Positions 26,505 to 39,864 of a stretch of 64,000 nt of DNA are shown here, in pieces. The notes beneath the pieces were generated by a model, which worked only from the letters and a program-made list of their open reading frames with translations, did not search any database and had not been told where the DNA came from. Where the stretch lies: positions 35,613,815 to 35,677,814 of the forward strand of contig JAQISU010001235.1 of the NCBI GenBank assembly GCA_029339505.1, written 5' to 3'. The DNA comes from Unio delphinus (Eukaryota; Mollusca; Bivalvia; Unionida; Unionidae). The position numbers and the translations under genes were made by a program. Position 1 is the stretch's first letter, and each line of letters begins with the position of its first letter.

Positions 26505-27235
26505 AAATATTAAGTCTGTTGACATTGATAATTGTATTTGCTATTAACATGTATCAATAATGTTAATTGCTGTTGACATGTATCAATAATGTTAATTCCT
26601 GTTGACATACATCAATAATGTTAATTGCTGTTGACATGTATCAATAATTTTAATTACTGTTGACATGTCAATAATTTTAATTGCTGTTGGCATGTATCAA
26701 TAATGTTTAATTGCTGTTGACAAGTATCACTAATTTAATTCCTGTTGACATGTATCAAAAATGTTAATTAATGTTGACATGTATCAATAATGTTAAATGC
26801 TGTTGACATGTATCAATAATGTTAATTACTGTTGACATGTATCAAAAATGTTAATTGCTGTTGATATGTATCAATAATTTTAAATGCTGTTGACATGCAT
26901 CAATAATGTTAAATGCTGTTGACATGTATCAGTAATGTTCATTACTGTTGACATGTATCAAAAATGTTAATTGCTGTTGACATGTATCAATAATTTTAAA
27001 TGCTGTTGACATGCATCAATAATGTTAATTGCTGTTGACATGTATCAATAATTTTAATTACTGTTGACATGTATCAATAATTTTAATTGCTGTTGACATG
27101 TATCAATAATTTTAATTACTGTTGACATGTATCAATAATTTTAATTGCTGTTGGCATGCATCAATAATTTTAATTGCTGTTGACATGTATCAATAATGTT
27201 AATTGCTCTTGACAGGTATCAATAGTTTTAATTCC
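26505..27235. repeat. 29-bp minisatellite, about 25 copies
   Basis: Unit TTAATTGCTGTTGACATGTA then TCAATAATG. Substitutions are spread throughout the array (AATG versus ATTT, TGCTG versus TACTG). Confidence 0.95.
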
Positions 27236-28670
27236 TGAAATAAGTATAATTGATTACTGCCATTCTGCATCAAATAAATGTTTGAAACACTTTTCAAATG
27301 ATACAAATAGTACAAAAGCTTTGCAAATTCATCTTAAAGAAAATTATTAACACAATTTATTAGTTTTTCACAACCCACATTAAAATAACATTTTAAAGCA
27401 CTTTTTAACTGTTAAAAACAATTCCTACCTAGATTTTAAAAATAAACAATTGAAATTCTAATGGCTAATACATCAAGAATTCTAAACAAGTTTTTCTGTA
27501 CTCATGTAAGTACTGTTAAATAATTCAAATGATGTAAACAATGGTGATTGTTTTTTTAACAGTAACTAATTCGATTACTGAAATATCTTGTCAAAACTGA
27601 AGAAAAAAGCACTTACTTTCAAATCAATGAACAGATCACTGCATGAACTCACAAGTAATCCAATAAAAAGTACATGTACTGAGACTCTATAAGCAATTTC
27701 ACAGTTATCTGTACATGACAGCAAAAAGTAAATTATTATTTAAAAATCGATGTGATAATTAGCCCATCTAGTAGTTTGCACCTGATATGAACACAACCAT
27801 TGCAAGTATGCACCTTGATATATATGTAAGCTGTAAAATGGATAAAAAATAAACATCAATTTGGAACAAATAAACACGGTACATCACTCTATGTATAACA
27901 TGCACACTAAATTATACTCAGCTTTACTACATCTGAAAGTAAAATCACTCATAGACAGACATGCAAAAGTTAATGGATTGACGACAGGTTTTTTAAACAG
28001 CTTTTTTTTCCATACACACTGTCCAACAGAACTTATTATGTTATATGGCAAACTTTGAATCATTTATGTTTATAAGTTTACATTTACAATAAAATTCAAT
28101 CAAAGATTTCACACATGCCAAAATTTACTGAAATATAGATAACATTATTTCTGCTTGAAAATATAAATTACTTAAAAACATAGGCTATTCATCAGAACCC
28201 CTTTTCTATTTTATTTAATTATAGTAAATTCACACTTACATCAAATAAATGATACAATTATTAATACCATAAAAATACTAAAAACATGAAAAGATATCAG
28301 ACTACATTTAACAAATACTTTACCATACTGTATACATTACTAGTGATCACATGACACTTGTCAGAACAGAACAGAACCTTTATTAAACTTAGGTCACTAT
28401 GTAACCTTTGAGTATATACATGTATTATTAACCCTTTATTCCTGATTATGTGGCATGGAGAAAATTCACAAAATATAATATGAAAATTTTTAAAACAATA
28501 AATTCCAAAACTAAACAAAATATATAAATTATAAAAATGAAAATATATCTTCTAAAAATTCATGAATACAAAAAAGAATAAACCTATTGGAAGAAAGTTT
28601 ACCTAAATATAAAGAAATAAAAATTTGAGAAAAATACAGCATGTCATGTTTTGATAGATGCTCCATTTAT
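27236..28670. other. AT-rich sequence, no gene recognised
   Basis: Short open frames only (27861-28058 plus, 28297-28518 minus), with no recognisable homology. Confidence 0.4.
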
Positions 28671-28674
28671 TGAT

Positions 28675-29335
28675 CAAAAGACAAGTTGGGATACCAGACA
28701 TACTGTTGATATAAATGACAAGTTGGGATAACAGACATACTGTTGATATAATGGACAAGTTGGGATAACAGACATACTGTTGAAATAATGGACAAGTTGG
28801 GATAACAGACATACTGTTGAAATAATGGACAAGTTGGGATAACATACATACTGTTGAAATAATGGACAAGTTGGGATAACATACATACTGTTGAAATAAT
28901 GGACAGGTTGGGATATCATACATACTGTTGAAATAATGGACAAGTTGTGATAACAGACATACTGTTGATATAATCAACAAGTTGGGATAACAGACATACT
29001 GTTGAAATAATGGACAAGTTGGGATAACAGACATACTGTTGAAATAATGGACAGGTTGGGATAACATACATACTGTTGATATAATCGACAAGTTTTGATA
29101 ACAGACATACTGTTGAAATAATGGACAAGTTGGGATAACAGACATACTGTTGAAATAATGGATAGGTTGGGATAACATACATACTGTTGATATAATTGAC
29201 AAGTTGGGATAACATACATACTGTTCATATAATGGACAAGTTGGGATAACTGACATACTGTTGAAATAATGGACAAGTTGGGATAACAGACATACTGTTG
29301 AAATAATGGAAAAGTTGGGATAACATACATACTTT
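28675..29335. repeat. 37-bp minisatellite, about 18 copies
   Basis: Unit GGACAAGTTGGGATAACAGA then CATACTGTTGAAATAAT. It is stop-free on the minus strand, so it gives a 261-codon open frame with a 37-residue period in all three frames. That is a property of the repeat and not evidence of a protein. Confidence 0.95.
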
Positions 29336-30149
29336 ACAAGAGCAAATTGAGGGGAACAGAATGCTGCAATAGTTTTCCATGATGCCAAGGGCTCTGCATT
29401 GCAAGTATGATGAAAAAAGATGGTGGTGAGGAAAAGGGTTTCTCAAGAATGCTTCCCTAAAAACAAAATCTTCATAAAAATTGGGTCTGTTATTGCAGTT
29501 GATTCTGCTTTTTCAAAGTTTCATGTTTCATGAGAAATGTACACAAACTGCAGAAAACAATTATGTGTGACTGATCTTCCTTAACATGCCCCAAAACAAA
29601 GTACAACACATGTACAAAGTTACTATCTAAATGACTTGTGACTTTGACATTGTACCAATACACAACTTCTTTTAGAAAACAAACATTTGATGCAAAGAGG
29701 TTAAGAACTAAAATACAACTTAATTAGAAAGCTTATATTACTGTATATACCTATACATAATATTAGCCAAGCTGTGAATAGATTTGACACAGATATGCCA
29801 TCACATTATATGCAGGCTAAGCTGGGTCTATGATATTTGCTCTGAGTACAGGTTTAAACAAATAATGAAGAGCCTGATCTGTATCATACGATACCAGATA
29901 TTGCTCTGTAATTTTCAGTTGCAATGTTGTTTTATATGAGTAAATATGGTATCATAGCTATCTACAGTCACAAGCAGCAATACAGTAATCCACAAACATA
30001 GTACCTATGCTGCCTTTTGAAGAATACTGTAAATTTAAATGCAGAGATGAGTAATGAGTGTATTTATTTGAATAGCATAACATATATTCAGGTGTAAAAG
30101 TAACACCCACCTGTACTCTGAGTAGATCAGTGCTTACATAATGTGCAAT
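29336..30149. other. Unique sequence, no gene recognised
   Basis: No coding, RNA or transposon signal was identified. Confidence 0.4.
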
Positions 30150-31080
30150 AAATGGTGAAAGTCTTGAAATCAGAAAGCAATAAATGGGACAAGTCTTGAA
30201 ATCAGAAAACAATAAATGGAACATGTCTTGAAATCAGAATGTTACTAATTGGGAACATTCTTGAAATCAGAATGACAGTCAGTGAGAAGAGTCTTGAAAT
30301 CATAATGACATTCAGTGAGAAGAGTCTTGAAATCAGAATTACAGTCAGTGAGAAGAGTCTTGAAATCATAATGACATTCAGTGAGAAGAGTCTTGAAATC
30401 AGAATTACAGTCAGTGAGAAGAGTCTTGAAATCAGAATTACAGTCAGTGAGAAGAGTCTTGAAATCATAATGACATTCAGTGAGAAGAGTCTTGAAATCA
30501 GAATTACAGTCAGTGAGAAGAGTCTTGAAATCAGAATTACAGTCAGTGAGAAGAGTCTTGAAATCATAATGACAGTCAGTGAGAAGAGTCTTGAAATCAG
30601 AATTACAGTCAGTGAGAAGAGTCTTGAAATCAGAATGACATTCAGTGAGAAGAGTCTTGAAATCATAATGACAGTCAGTGAGAGGAGTCTTGAAATCAGG
30701 ATGACAGTCAGTGAGAAGAGTCTTGAAATCAGAATAACAGTCAGTGAGAAGAGTCTTGAATCAGGATGACAGTCAGTGAGAAGAGTCTTGAAATCAGAAT
30801 GACAGTCAGTGAGAAGAGTCTTGAATCAGGATGACAGTCAGTGAGAAGAGTCTTGAAATCAGAATGACAGTCAGTGAGAAGAGTCTTGATATTAGAATTA
30901 GTCATTAGGAACAGTCTTGAAATCAGAGTGGCATTCATTGGGAATAGTTTTTTAATCAGAGTGACAGTTAGTGGGAACAGTTTTGAAATCAGAATGACAT
31001 TCATTGGGAACAGTCATGAAATTAGAATGACAGTTAGAGAGAACTGAATTTTGAACTGTTTTGAAATCAGAATGGCAATT
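30150..31080. repeat. 33-bp minisatellite, about 27 copies
   Basis: Unit TTGAAATCAGAATGACAGTC then AGTGAGAAGAGTC. Length is 11 codons and open on both strands (plus 30239-30769, minus 30202-30666). Two common variants (CAGAATTACAGTC and CATAATGACATTC) alternate. Copies right of 30760 carry one-base deletions that break the frame, and the right edge decays gradually. Confidence 0.95.
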
Positions 31081-31580
31081 GCTGGAAACATTTTCTCAAT
31101 CATGCCAAACTGATTCAGTTAACCAAAATTCCTTACTAAATGAACTGAAAGAAATGGGAACATAAGTGTTTAGATTAATGGGGTTATGCTGTTTCAGTGT
31201 CTATATATAATAATAACTAACAAATTATCAATGCTTGTTTGTAATTGAGGTATGATGGTGTGAGTTGTTCATGTTGTTTTGATTGTTTGCTATAATTATG
31301 GTTTGATAATGAATAAAACTATATGGAATTATAGGGATCTTGGTCTATTAAAATGTGATTAAAATATGATTGCAATGTTGTGATACCAGTCAGTGAAAAC
31401 CAAATCTAAAAGAAAGCTTTAAAAAACAACAATAAAAATATCCTAATTATGATAAACTGTGGAAAAAATTAAATACATACAAAATAAAATTACCTATCAA
31501 TCAATTGTGTATTTAATGAATACAAAGTTTCATTAAAATTCACAAAGAAAACAAATCTGCACTAATATTTATAGGTATTC
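31081..31580. other. AT-rich sequence, nothing recognised
   Basis: No gene or repeat identified. Confidence 0.5.
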
Positions 31581-31651
31581 TACATTTGTGTCTCCATTAC
31601 TCAGGCATATATGGGTCTATATTGAGTGTTCTGGGTATTCCTAGAACACTT

Positions 31652-31702
31652 CATAGACACAGATCTGCCAATGTATTATGTGATGGCAGATCTGAGTCTA
31701 TG
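31652..31702. repeat. Hairpin element, copy 1
   Basis: Inverted repeat with arms 31652-31670 and 31684-31702, 18 of 19 positions paired (CATAGACACAGATCTGCCA against its complement), around a 13-bp loop ATGTATTATGTGA. Related hairpins occur at 50814-50860 and 56378-56426, so this is a dispersed MITE-like or structured element. Confidence 0.75.
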
Positions 31703-31864
31703 GAGTTTGCAGTTGGACAAGTGTACTATAGAGTTATAAAAACATTTACAATATTTAGTTTTCCAGTGGTTGATTGTTTTTATACCTACTAACAACCAAC
31801 TGAGAACCATATTGATGTTTATAATATAAATATATTTTATGTCCTTAGAGACATTGATTCATTC

Positions 31865-32180
31865 ATAATAAGTAGTTACATATATCTAAGCATACCTATG
31901 TTTGTATAATTTATACATATAAGTAGTTACATATATCTAACCATACCTATGTTTGTATAATTTATACATATAAGTAGTTACATATATCTAAGCATACCTA
32001 TGTTTGTATAATTTATACATATAAGTAGTTACATATATCTAATCATACCTATGTTTGTATAATTTATACATATAAGTAGTTACATATATCTAACCATACC
32101 TATGTTTGTATAATTTATACATATAAGTAGTTACATATATCTAACCATACCTATGTTTGTATAATTTATACATATAAGGT
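31865..32180. repeat. 51-bp minisatellite, 6 copies, nearly identical
   Basis: Unit starts AAGTAGTTACATATATCTAA and ends GTATAATTTATACATAT. Copies differ almost only at one base in AACCATAC/AAGCATAC/AATCATAC. Confidence 0.95.
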
Positions 32181-33394
32181 AAATATGCAACCATTGTTTG
32201 TATACATATCTGATATGTCAAACTATTTGTAAATAAAGTTGTGGAAAAAAACAACCAATCCAAATGTCATATATGTATACAGTGTTGTCAATTTTCTGAT
32301 AGACACTTTGTGAGTCTATTTCATATTAAAGTTGTAAATATTGCAAATTATTGCACATTTAAATATTTATATTTACATCATATGTGTGCACTAAGTCTAA
32401 AATTAAAAATGAAAGACAAATGCTTGACTTCAGAATTCATATGCATGCTATTTACTACAGTTACAATAAAATCAATCCTGTTTTTTTAAAAATATGTCTA
32501 CAATATCATCACTGAACCCAATACATAAAATACAATATAATTACACAATATAAAGACCTATATCATTATACATGTATATTAGTCCTCACAAGCACATGGT
32601 ATACTGCAAATTCAAAAAGAATAAATTTATTTGAATAAATTTACAAGCTACTAGTTATGTGAAAATTTGTGGATCTTAAAATGAAAAACAAACAAGTGAA
32701 AAACTCCCTACATTTTTAAAATTTTAATATCATTTTAAATTCTTACCATACAATGTTTTTAAAGATATTTTATTAGACAAGGTCAAACTATTTTCACCTG
32801 TATCGCATGAGGGAATTAAAAAAAAAAAATTTGGGTATAGAATGTGGTTTTTACTCTTGTCAAATCTGAATGAAAGAGTGCAAACAATTTTATTACAAGT
32901 AAAAGCAAAGGCCTGAAATAAGGAATCTGGAATAGCATACATTACAAAACATTTTTAAGCATCACATTGCCCCAAGAATTATTAAAAAAATTAAATGCCA
33001 TATTACTCCAAGAAGTATTACAGACATATTCAATCGCCATATTGTATGTAACCTTTGGCTACTTGAATAAAGATTGCCCCTTGGATTATATTTTATAGTG
33101 TTCTTTCTTAATGTTATTAAACATTTGCTATCATCAAGAAGTAGATTCTTAACATGATGTATTTTGCTGAATTTAAAGCTTTTATAATTCATCTCAGCAA
33201 GGAGGCATACATAAGTTGAATAATATACAAGAAATCGCAAATGAGGGAATGGGTTAACCATACTCTAAGATTTATAAGTAAATTAAAGAACTTAAATTGC
33301 TTTGGCCACATTGTGGTGGAAAATAATCATTTATGTATTTTTATTTCTTAGCAAATAAGGATATTATTAACCAAAGTTATTTTTTGTGGTGTCT
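32181..33394. other. AT-rich sequence, no gene recognised
   Basis: Short open frames only, with no recognisable homology. Confidence 0.4.
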
Positions 33395-34425
33395 ACCCAT
33401 GTTACTGTACAGTGTACATCAAGCTATTAGCAGTACAAACCCTGATATACCATGTTATAGTGTACATAAGCTACTAACAGTACAGACCCTAATATACCAT
33501 GTTATAGTGTACATCAAGTTACTAGCAGTACAAACCCTGATATACCATGTTATAGTGTACATAAGCTACTAACAGTACAAACCCTGATATACCATGTTAT
33601 AGTGTACATAAGCTACTAACAGTACAAACCCTAATATACCATGTTATAGTGTACATCAAGTTACTAGCAGTACAGACCCTGATATACCATGTTATAGTGT
33701 ACATCAAGATACTAGCAGTACAAACCCTGATATACCATGTTATAGTGTACATCAAGTTACTAGCAGTACAAACCCTGATATACCATGTTATAGTGTACAT
33801 AAGCTACTAACAGTACAAACCCTAATATACCATGTTATAGTGTACATCAACTTACTAGCAGTACAAACCCTGATATACCATGTTATAGTGTACATCAAAC
33901 TACTAGCAGTACAGACCCTGATATACCATGTTATAGTGTACATCAAGTTACTAGCAGTACAAACCCTGATATACCATGTTATAGTGTACATCAAGCTACT
34001 AGCAGTACAAATCCTGATATACCATGTTATAGTGTACATCAAGTTACTAGCAGTACAAACCCTGATATACCATGTTATAGTGTACATAAGCTACTAACAG
34101 TACAGACCCTAATATACCATGTTATAGTGTACATCAAGTTACTAGCAGTACAAACCCTGATATACCATGTTATAGTGTACATCAAGTTAATAGCAGTACA
34201 AACCCTGATATAACATGTTATAGTGTACATCAAGCTACTAGCAGTACAAACCCTGATATACCATGTTATAGTGTACATCAAGCTACTAGCAGTACAGACC
34301 CTGATATACCATGTTATAGTGTACATCAAGCTACTAGCAGTACAGACCCTGATATACCATGTTATAGTGTACATCAAGCTACTAGCAGTACAGACCCTGA
34401 TATACCACTTTATAGGATAAATATG
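33395..34425. repeat. 48-bp minisatellite, about 21 copies
   Basis: Unit begins GCTACTAGCAGTACAAACCC and contains TGATATACCATGTTATAGTG and TACATCAA. Shortened 47-bp copies (ACATAAGCTACTAACAG) recur at about 33470, 33560, 33610, 33800 and 34090 and interrupt the open frames, marking higher-order blocks. Its right end abuts the 3' end of the LINE at 34430. Confidence 0.95.
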
Positions 34426-34429
34426 GATC

Positions 34430-36130
34430 AATAACAATTATAATAATAATGAGGACTTTGTATAGCGCCTAATCTTTAGAAGCTCTAAGCGCTTTACAAC
34501 ATTGATAATGATATGACTACAAAAAACAAAACAAACACCATGAAATTAGAAAACATAAAATAATGCTGAAACTATTTAAGGTAGGAAGCATTATTAGGTC
34601 TTTTTTTTCTTTCTTGCAGTCAAAAAAGGTGCATTTTAAGAGCACTCTTTAAATGGATCAATGTGTCTTTGTGTCTAATTTCAGTGGGCAATTCATTCCA
34701 TGCTGCTGGGCTCTGGTATGCAAAAGAACATTGTCCAAATGGCTTGGTTTTCAAAGTGGGAATAATGAGTATATGATTGTCAGAAGAGGAGCGTAAGTAT
34801 CTTGTTGGTGTATACAAATGGGTGAGGCCAGATAGATATGTATGGTGGACTGGAGTCTGTCACTGAAATGTAGCACAGCGAACAAACTTTGTGTTTGATT
34901 CTATATCGAATGGATAGCCAGAGTAGGGTACAGAGCAGTGGGAAGATGTTCTCTGATTGTGATACTCTAAGGATGATCCGAGCAGCTGTGCTTTCAACTT
35001 TTAAAAGTTTCTGGAGTTGATATTGAGATGAACAAGAAAGAATTGAGTTACAATAGTCCAGTCTTAAAAGTACTAATGAAAACACACGTGTTTAAGTGGC
35101 ATCAGCTGAAAGATATCTGCGAATGGAACTGATGTGTCTCAGCTCAAGATATGCATCCTTGCACATGTTCATGACATGTTGATGCAATGTACGAGTACTG
35201 TCAAGAGTAACACTTATGTTTTGTACTGACTGTGTGAATTTAATGTTGGTGTTGCTGATATTTATTGTTTGAGGTAAAGGATGTGAATGAGAAAGTCTTT
35301 GTGTTGTGATCAGAATGGCCTCAGTTTTATCATTCATCTGCAGCTTGTTGCATGTCATCCATGATTTCACATCAGAAATGCACCTCTTTACTCCTTGGAT
35401 GGTAACATCAACTTCAGTTGGGTGGATAGATTTGTATATTTGGGTGTCATCAGCATACAATTGGTGAGACACTGGATGATGATCTATGACACTAGATAGT
35501 GACTGAGTGTATAGAATGAAGAGAAACAGGTCCAAGAACAGACCCCTGTGAAACACCACAACATAGATCAACTGGGCTAGAGTGTAATCCAATTTGTGTC
35601 CTGTTGACTAAGTAGGAGTTGAACCACATTATGGTTGTATTGTGAATGCCAAATACATGCTGGTAATATATTATGGTCTTTTATGTCTAATAATGCGGAC
35701 AAATCAATCTTTCCACTATCCAAAGCAGAGAGAATGTCATTAAATAGTTTCAGAAGAGTAGTTTCAGTATTGTGGCAAGGGTGATATGCAGACTGTACAT
35801 TGCTAAATACCATTTCAATTCAGATACAAGTTGGGTTATAACAACTTTTTCTAATATTTTTTATATGAATGGGAGAATAAAAACTGGGCAGTAGTTATTT
35901 ATATCATTATAGTCGAGTATCAGTTTCTTCAGGAGAGGCTTTACAATGGCAGTTTGAAAAAATGGAAATTCCCTGGATGAGAGAGAGGTATTAATAACAT
36001 CAGTTAGTGAAGGCAATATTTGATCTAAGCACTCAAGCAGCAGTGATGTTGGAATTGGATCAAGTTTACATGACCTTGGTATACTCTTCATCATGATTGC
36101 CCCTACTAAATTAATAGAGACAGGTTCAAA
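34430..36130 (-). mobile_element. CR1/L2-like LINE, degenerate
   Basis: On the minus strand, in order: CKLDPIPTSLLLECLDQ, a TAIVKPLLKK segment, an SAYHPCHNTETTLLKLFND finger segment, the RT box QLYADDTQIY (YADD active-site motif), then KTEAILITTQRL and LRLDYCNSIL. The reading frame is split by several shifts, and part of the palm before YADD is missing. The non-coding tail at 34440-34500 (TATAGCGCCTAATC, AAGCGCTTTACAAC) resembles LINE 3' ends of this group. Same family as 15595-16340. Confidence 0.9.
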
Positions 36131-36480
36131 TGCTGCTAATGGTTGTCACTGAAATTCGCGACTGTATGGCGATGATGAGATAATTGAAATTGTGTTGTCA
36201 AGCTTATCTCTACTGGTTTATGCCTTGTCATGGAAGAAATTTGCAAACAGGTATGGAAGGTCTGATTCTGTTTTATTGATGTGATAAACTGAATGAATAA
36301 TATAGACCCCTGTCCTTAATGGTGTATGCTGCTGGAAACTAATAAGTACTATACAGAAGCTGACATGGCATTTGTTTAAAGTGCACAAGCATAATTTATT
36401 CTAGTTATGGCTGCAGCAATTACATGTGCAAATGGCTTACTTCAGTTACTGCCTGTAAATGTTAACAAACTTGGTAACAT
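36131..36480. other. Unique sequence, nothing recognised
   Basis: May include a 5' LINE remnant up to about 36300. No coding motif is visible there. Confidence 0.4.
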
Positions 36481-36700
36481 CTAAATGAACATGCATGTGA
36501 CTGTAAGTTATAAAGGAACTATTTTTTACAATTAAATCATACACGCATGTGACTGTAAGTTATGAAGGAACTACTTTCTTTGATTAAATCATACATGCAT
36601 GTGACTGTAAGTTATGAAGGAACTACTTTCTTTGATTAAACCATACATGCATGTGACTAAGTTATGAAGAAACTACTTTTAGATTAAATTATTTATAAAT
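36481..36700. repeat. About 58-bp tandem repeat, 3-4 copies
   Basis: Units contain CATGCATGTGACTGTAAGTT, ATGAAGGAACTACTTTCTTT and GATTAAATCATA. Confidence 0.85.
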
Positions 36701-36789
36701 CTAAGTATAAGAAGACTTAAAATGTATATGATTTTCACATCAAATGTGGCATCATGAGGAAGAAGCAGAAGTTGACAAGAACTACATGT

Positions 36790-37410
36790 AGTTGTACATT
36801 ACACAATACTACATATTGAGTTGATTTTAGCGTACATTACACAATACTACATATTGAATTGATTTTAGTGTACATTACACAATACTACATATTGAGTTGA
36901 TTTTAGTGTACATTACACAATACTACATATTGAGTTGATTTTAGTGTACATTACACAATACTACATATTGAGTTGATTTTAGTGTACATTACACAATACT
37001 ACATATTGAATTGATTTTAGTGTACATTACACAATACTACATATTGAGTTGATTTTAGTGTACATTACACAATACTACATATTGAGTTGATTTTAGTGTA
37101 CATTACACAATACTACATATTGAATTGATTTCAGTATACATTACACAATACTACATATTGAGTTGATTTTAGTGTACATTACACAATACTACATATTGAA
37201 TTGATTTTAGTGTACATTACACAATACTACATATTGAATTGATTTTAGTGTACATTACACAATACTACATATTGAATTGATTTTAGTGTACATTACACAA
37301 TACTACATATTGAATTGATTTTAGTGTACATTACACAATACTACATATTGAGTTGATTTTAGTGTACATTACACAATACTACATATTGAATTGATTTTAG
37401 TGTACATTAC
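36790..37410. repeat. 38-bp minisatellite, about 16 copies
   Basis: Unit GTACATTACACAATACTACA then TATTGAATTGATTTTAGT. The main variation is one G/A (TTGAGTTG/TTGAATTG). It is unrelated in sequence to the other 38-bp array at 43965-49720. Confidence 0.96.
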
Positions 37411-37679
37411 AGAACACATCATGTTGATTTATTTACAATGCTGATACAATTTTATTTAAATTAAAATCATCTTCCTTTGAAGACATATTTGGTAACAGAA
37501 CCTTTGATATGCAAATTTCATTTGAAAGAAATACATTCTCAAGTTTGTAAATTATCATAAAGTGTCTTGGTCACTGCAGATCCTACAAAAGCATCCCATT
37601 CATATGTCAACTCAGGATTTCTTTTACATTTTTATTTCATTTTTTTCATCATAGGTACATGATGCGCATCATAATAATA

Positions 37680-38596
37680 CAGTGGTGCCTTGACTTACGA
37701 GTGTCCCAACTAACGTGTTTTTTTTAGATACGAGTCGTCTCTCGGCCGATATTTTGCTTTGAGTTGCGAGCAAAATTCGAGTTACGAGCCAGCTTCAGAT
37801 ACCCCACCGCTAGCTGGCGCAGCGAACGTCACAGTAAATGCATCAACATCCGCCAAGCATGTGTCTAACTTGTTTACTTTAAGCGGTCAGCTCGCAGTGG
37901 AAGCATTAGTGTTGTGCTCGCATTTGTGCTTGCGGTTATTTTGCAAAGAAGCAGATGATATGCATTGAATTAAAGAAAGAAATTATTGAAAAACATGACC
38001 AAGGTGTGCGTGTAGTCGACTTGACAAAGCAGTATGAGCGTAGCACTTCCACGATCTGCACCATACTGAAGCTGAAGGAGTAAATACAGGCTATCACGCT
38101 AGCCAAGGGCGTTTAAATAATTAATAAACAGCGGACGTCTCTCCGTTAAAATATGGAGAAGCTGCTGATGGTGGGTTGACGGAGAAGCAGCTCGACGGAG
38201 ATACCGTGACAAAGGCTATAATCTGCGAGAAGGCATGAACTATTTACGCTGATTTGCTGCAGGTTCTCTACCTTCCACCCAACATCACCCCTATCCTGCA
38301 GCCCATGGGCCAGCAGTTAATTTCTAATTTCAAGAAGCTCTTTACCAAGCACCTGTTCTGACGTGGATATGAGGTGACGGAGAGCACAACCCGCAACCTT
38401 AGAGAGTTCTGGAAAGACCTCTATAACATCAGGATATGCTTCAGAATTATCGATATTGCGGTGTTTTTGGGAGGTCCGAAACGGATTAATTCCATTTCAA
38501 TTAATTTTTATGGGGAAATTGGATTTGACATGCGAGTAATTTGAGTTACGAGGTCCGTCACGGAACGAATTAAACTCGTAAGTCAAGGCCTCACTG
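37680..38596 (+). mobile_element. Tigger-like (pogo/Tc1-mariner) transposon, internally deleted
   Basis: A 917-bp element with terminal inverted repeats (CAGTGGTGCCTTGACTTACG left, CAGTGAGGCCTTGACTTACG as the complement of the right end) flanked by TA on both sides. These are the target and terminus typical of Tigger. Inside, the plus strand retains three coding scraps: an N-terminal helix-turn-helix (KKEIIEKHDQGVRVVDL, STSTICTILKLKE, about 37966-38082), a CENP-B-type DNA-binding piece (LTEKQLDGDTVTKAIICEKA) and the end of the DDE domain (YLPPNITPILQPM). The first catalytic part of the DDE domain is missing and stops interrupt the rest, so it is non-autonomous. Confidence 0.92.
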
Positions 38597-39616
38597 TACT
38601 CACCTGTTCAGTAATGGGAAGAGAGGGGGAAAGATTGAATTTTAATTAAATGGAATCATTTCAGTTATTGTAAACCATGTTCATATTTAGAATTTTGGTC
38701 AATTTTGCAGCTTTATTTCCATTTTTTTAAAATTAATAATGCTACTGTAAGACATCTTAGTATACTGTGGTCCTTGCACAGATAATCATGGATACCATTA
38801 TTGTATATAGTAGTACTTCTATCTATAATGTACCTCAGTATAACACAATATCACATATAATTATGTATACTTTATGACTCCAATGGATGGTGTTATAATG
38901 ATGACTCATTATATTATGTATAATGAACCCATGTATTGTTATAGTGACCTTGTATTATTATTAGATACAATATATTCCAGTATAAAATAAACTCAGAGAT
39001 AACACTGCATGCATAACTGAAAATAAACTCAGAGATAACACTGCATGCATAACTGACTTCCTTGAGCAGTGTTAGAGTGAGGGATCACTGTACTATATAT
39101 AATGTATTTCAGGATAACGAATCCTCACAGATAACACTGAACATCTGAATGACCCCCATAAACAACATTGAATTCACAGATTACTGTACTATATATAATG
39201 TACCCCAATATAAGGTGACTTCACATAGAACACTGTACAACTTAATGACATCCCTGAACAGTGTTATAGCATGGGATTACTGTACTATGTACAATGTAAC
39301 CCAGAATAAGGTGACCTCACATATAACACTGTACACTTTAAGGGTGTTATACAGTAGCAAGGGATTACTGTACTATGTACAATGTACCCCAGCATAAGGT
39401 GACCTCACATATAACACTGTACACCTTAATGACTAAACTTGAATGATGCTATAGTGAGGTATGACTGTATTGCAAGAAAGCTTTTCTTAATTTTAGACAA
39501 AACTTTGAAATTATTAGAATATAATTTTAAAAGAAAAAATAAAAAGACCTGAAATCTTGATTATGCCATCTAATTTCTATTGCAAATTCATCTTGAAACT
39601 ATCGTGATCACCATGT
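38597..39616. other. Degenerate repeats downstream of the phosphatase gene
   Basis: Between about 38980 and 39450 there are diverged tandem copies of a roughly 80-bp unit (GGATTACTGTACTATGTACA, AAGGTGACCTCACATATAAC, ACTGTACA). The region may include the 3'-UTR end of the phosphatase gene, but no poly(A) signal could be assigned with confidence. Confidence 0.5.
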
Positions 39617-39810
39617 TGAGGAATGCCAAATTCTGGCAGGTCCTTTCCATATACACAGAAAAATGCCAAAAGCTGGCAGGTCCTTTCCATATACACAGAA
39701 AAATGCCAAAAGCTGGCAGGTCCTTTCCATATACACAGAAAAATGCCAAAAGCTGGCAGACCTTTCCATAAACATAGAGAAATGCCATATAGTGGCAGGT
39801 CCTTTGCATG
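39617..39810 (-). repeat. 40-bp repeat in the probable 3' UTR, five units each with a hairpin
   Basis: Five copies of a 40-bp unit (CAGGTCCTTTCCATATACAC, AGAAAAATGCCAAAAGCTGG) lie 55-250 nt downstream of the stop codon of the phosphatase gene. Every unit keeps the inverted pair TGCCA/TGGCA although the 5-nt loop differs (AATTC, AAAGC three times, TATAG). Confidence 0.85.
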
Positions 39811-39864
39811 AAGAACTAATTCAAATGATTAAATGTGAACATCAGAAGATCTGTGAGGTACATC

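Noticed and set aside
28603..29388. 261-codon minus-strand open frame with a 37-residue repeat
   Set aside because: It is a 37-bp minisatellite without stops; all three frames on that strand are open and similarly repetitive, with no coding signal.
30202..30769. Open frames of 154 and 176 codons on opposite strands
   Set aside because: The unit is 33 bp, so the frame persists automatically. Both strands are open and the frame breaks as soon as units lose a base.
36481..36700. Fourth splice-donor array (units contain GTAAGT on the plus strand)
   Set aside because: No exon is recognised next to it; the GTAAGT word alone is not evidence.
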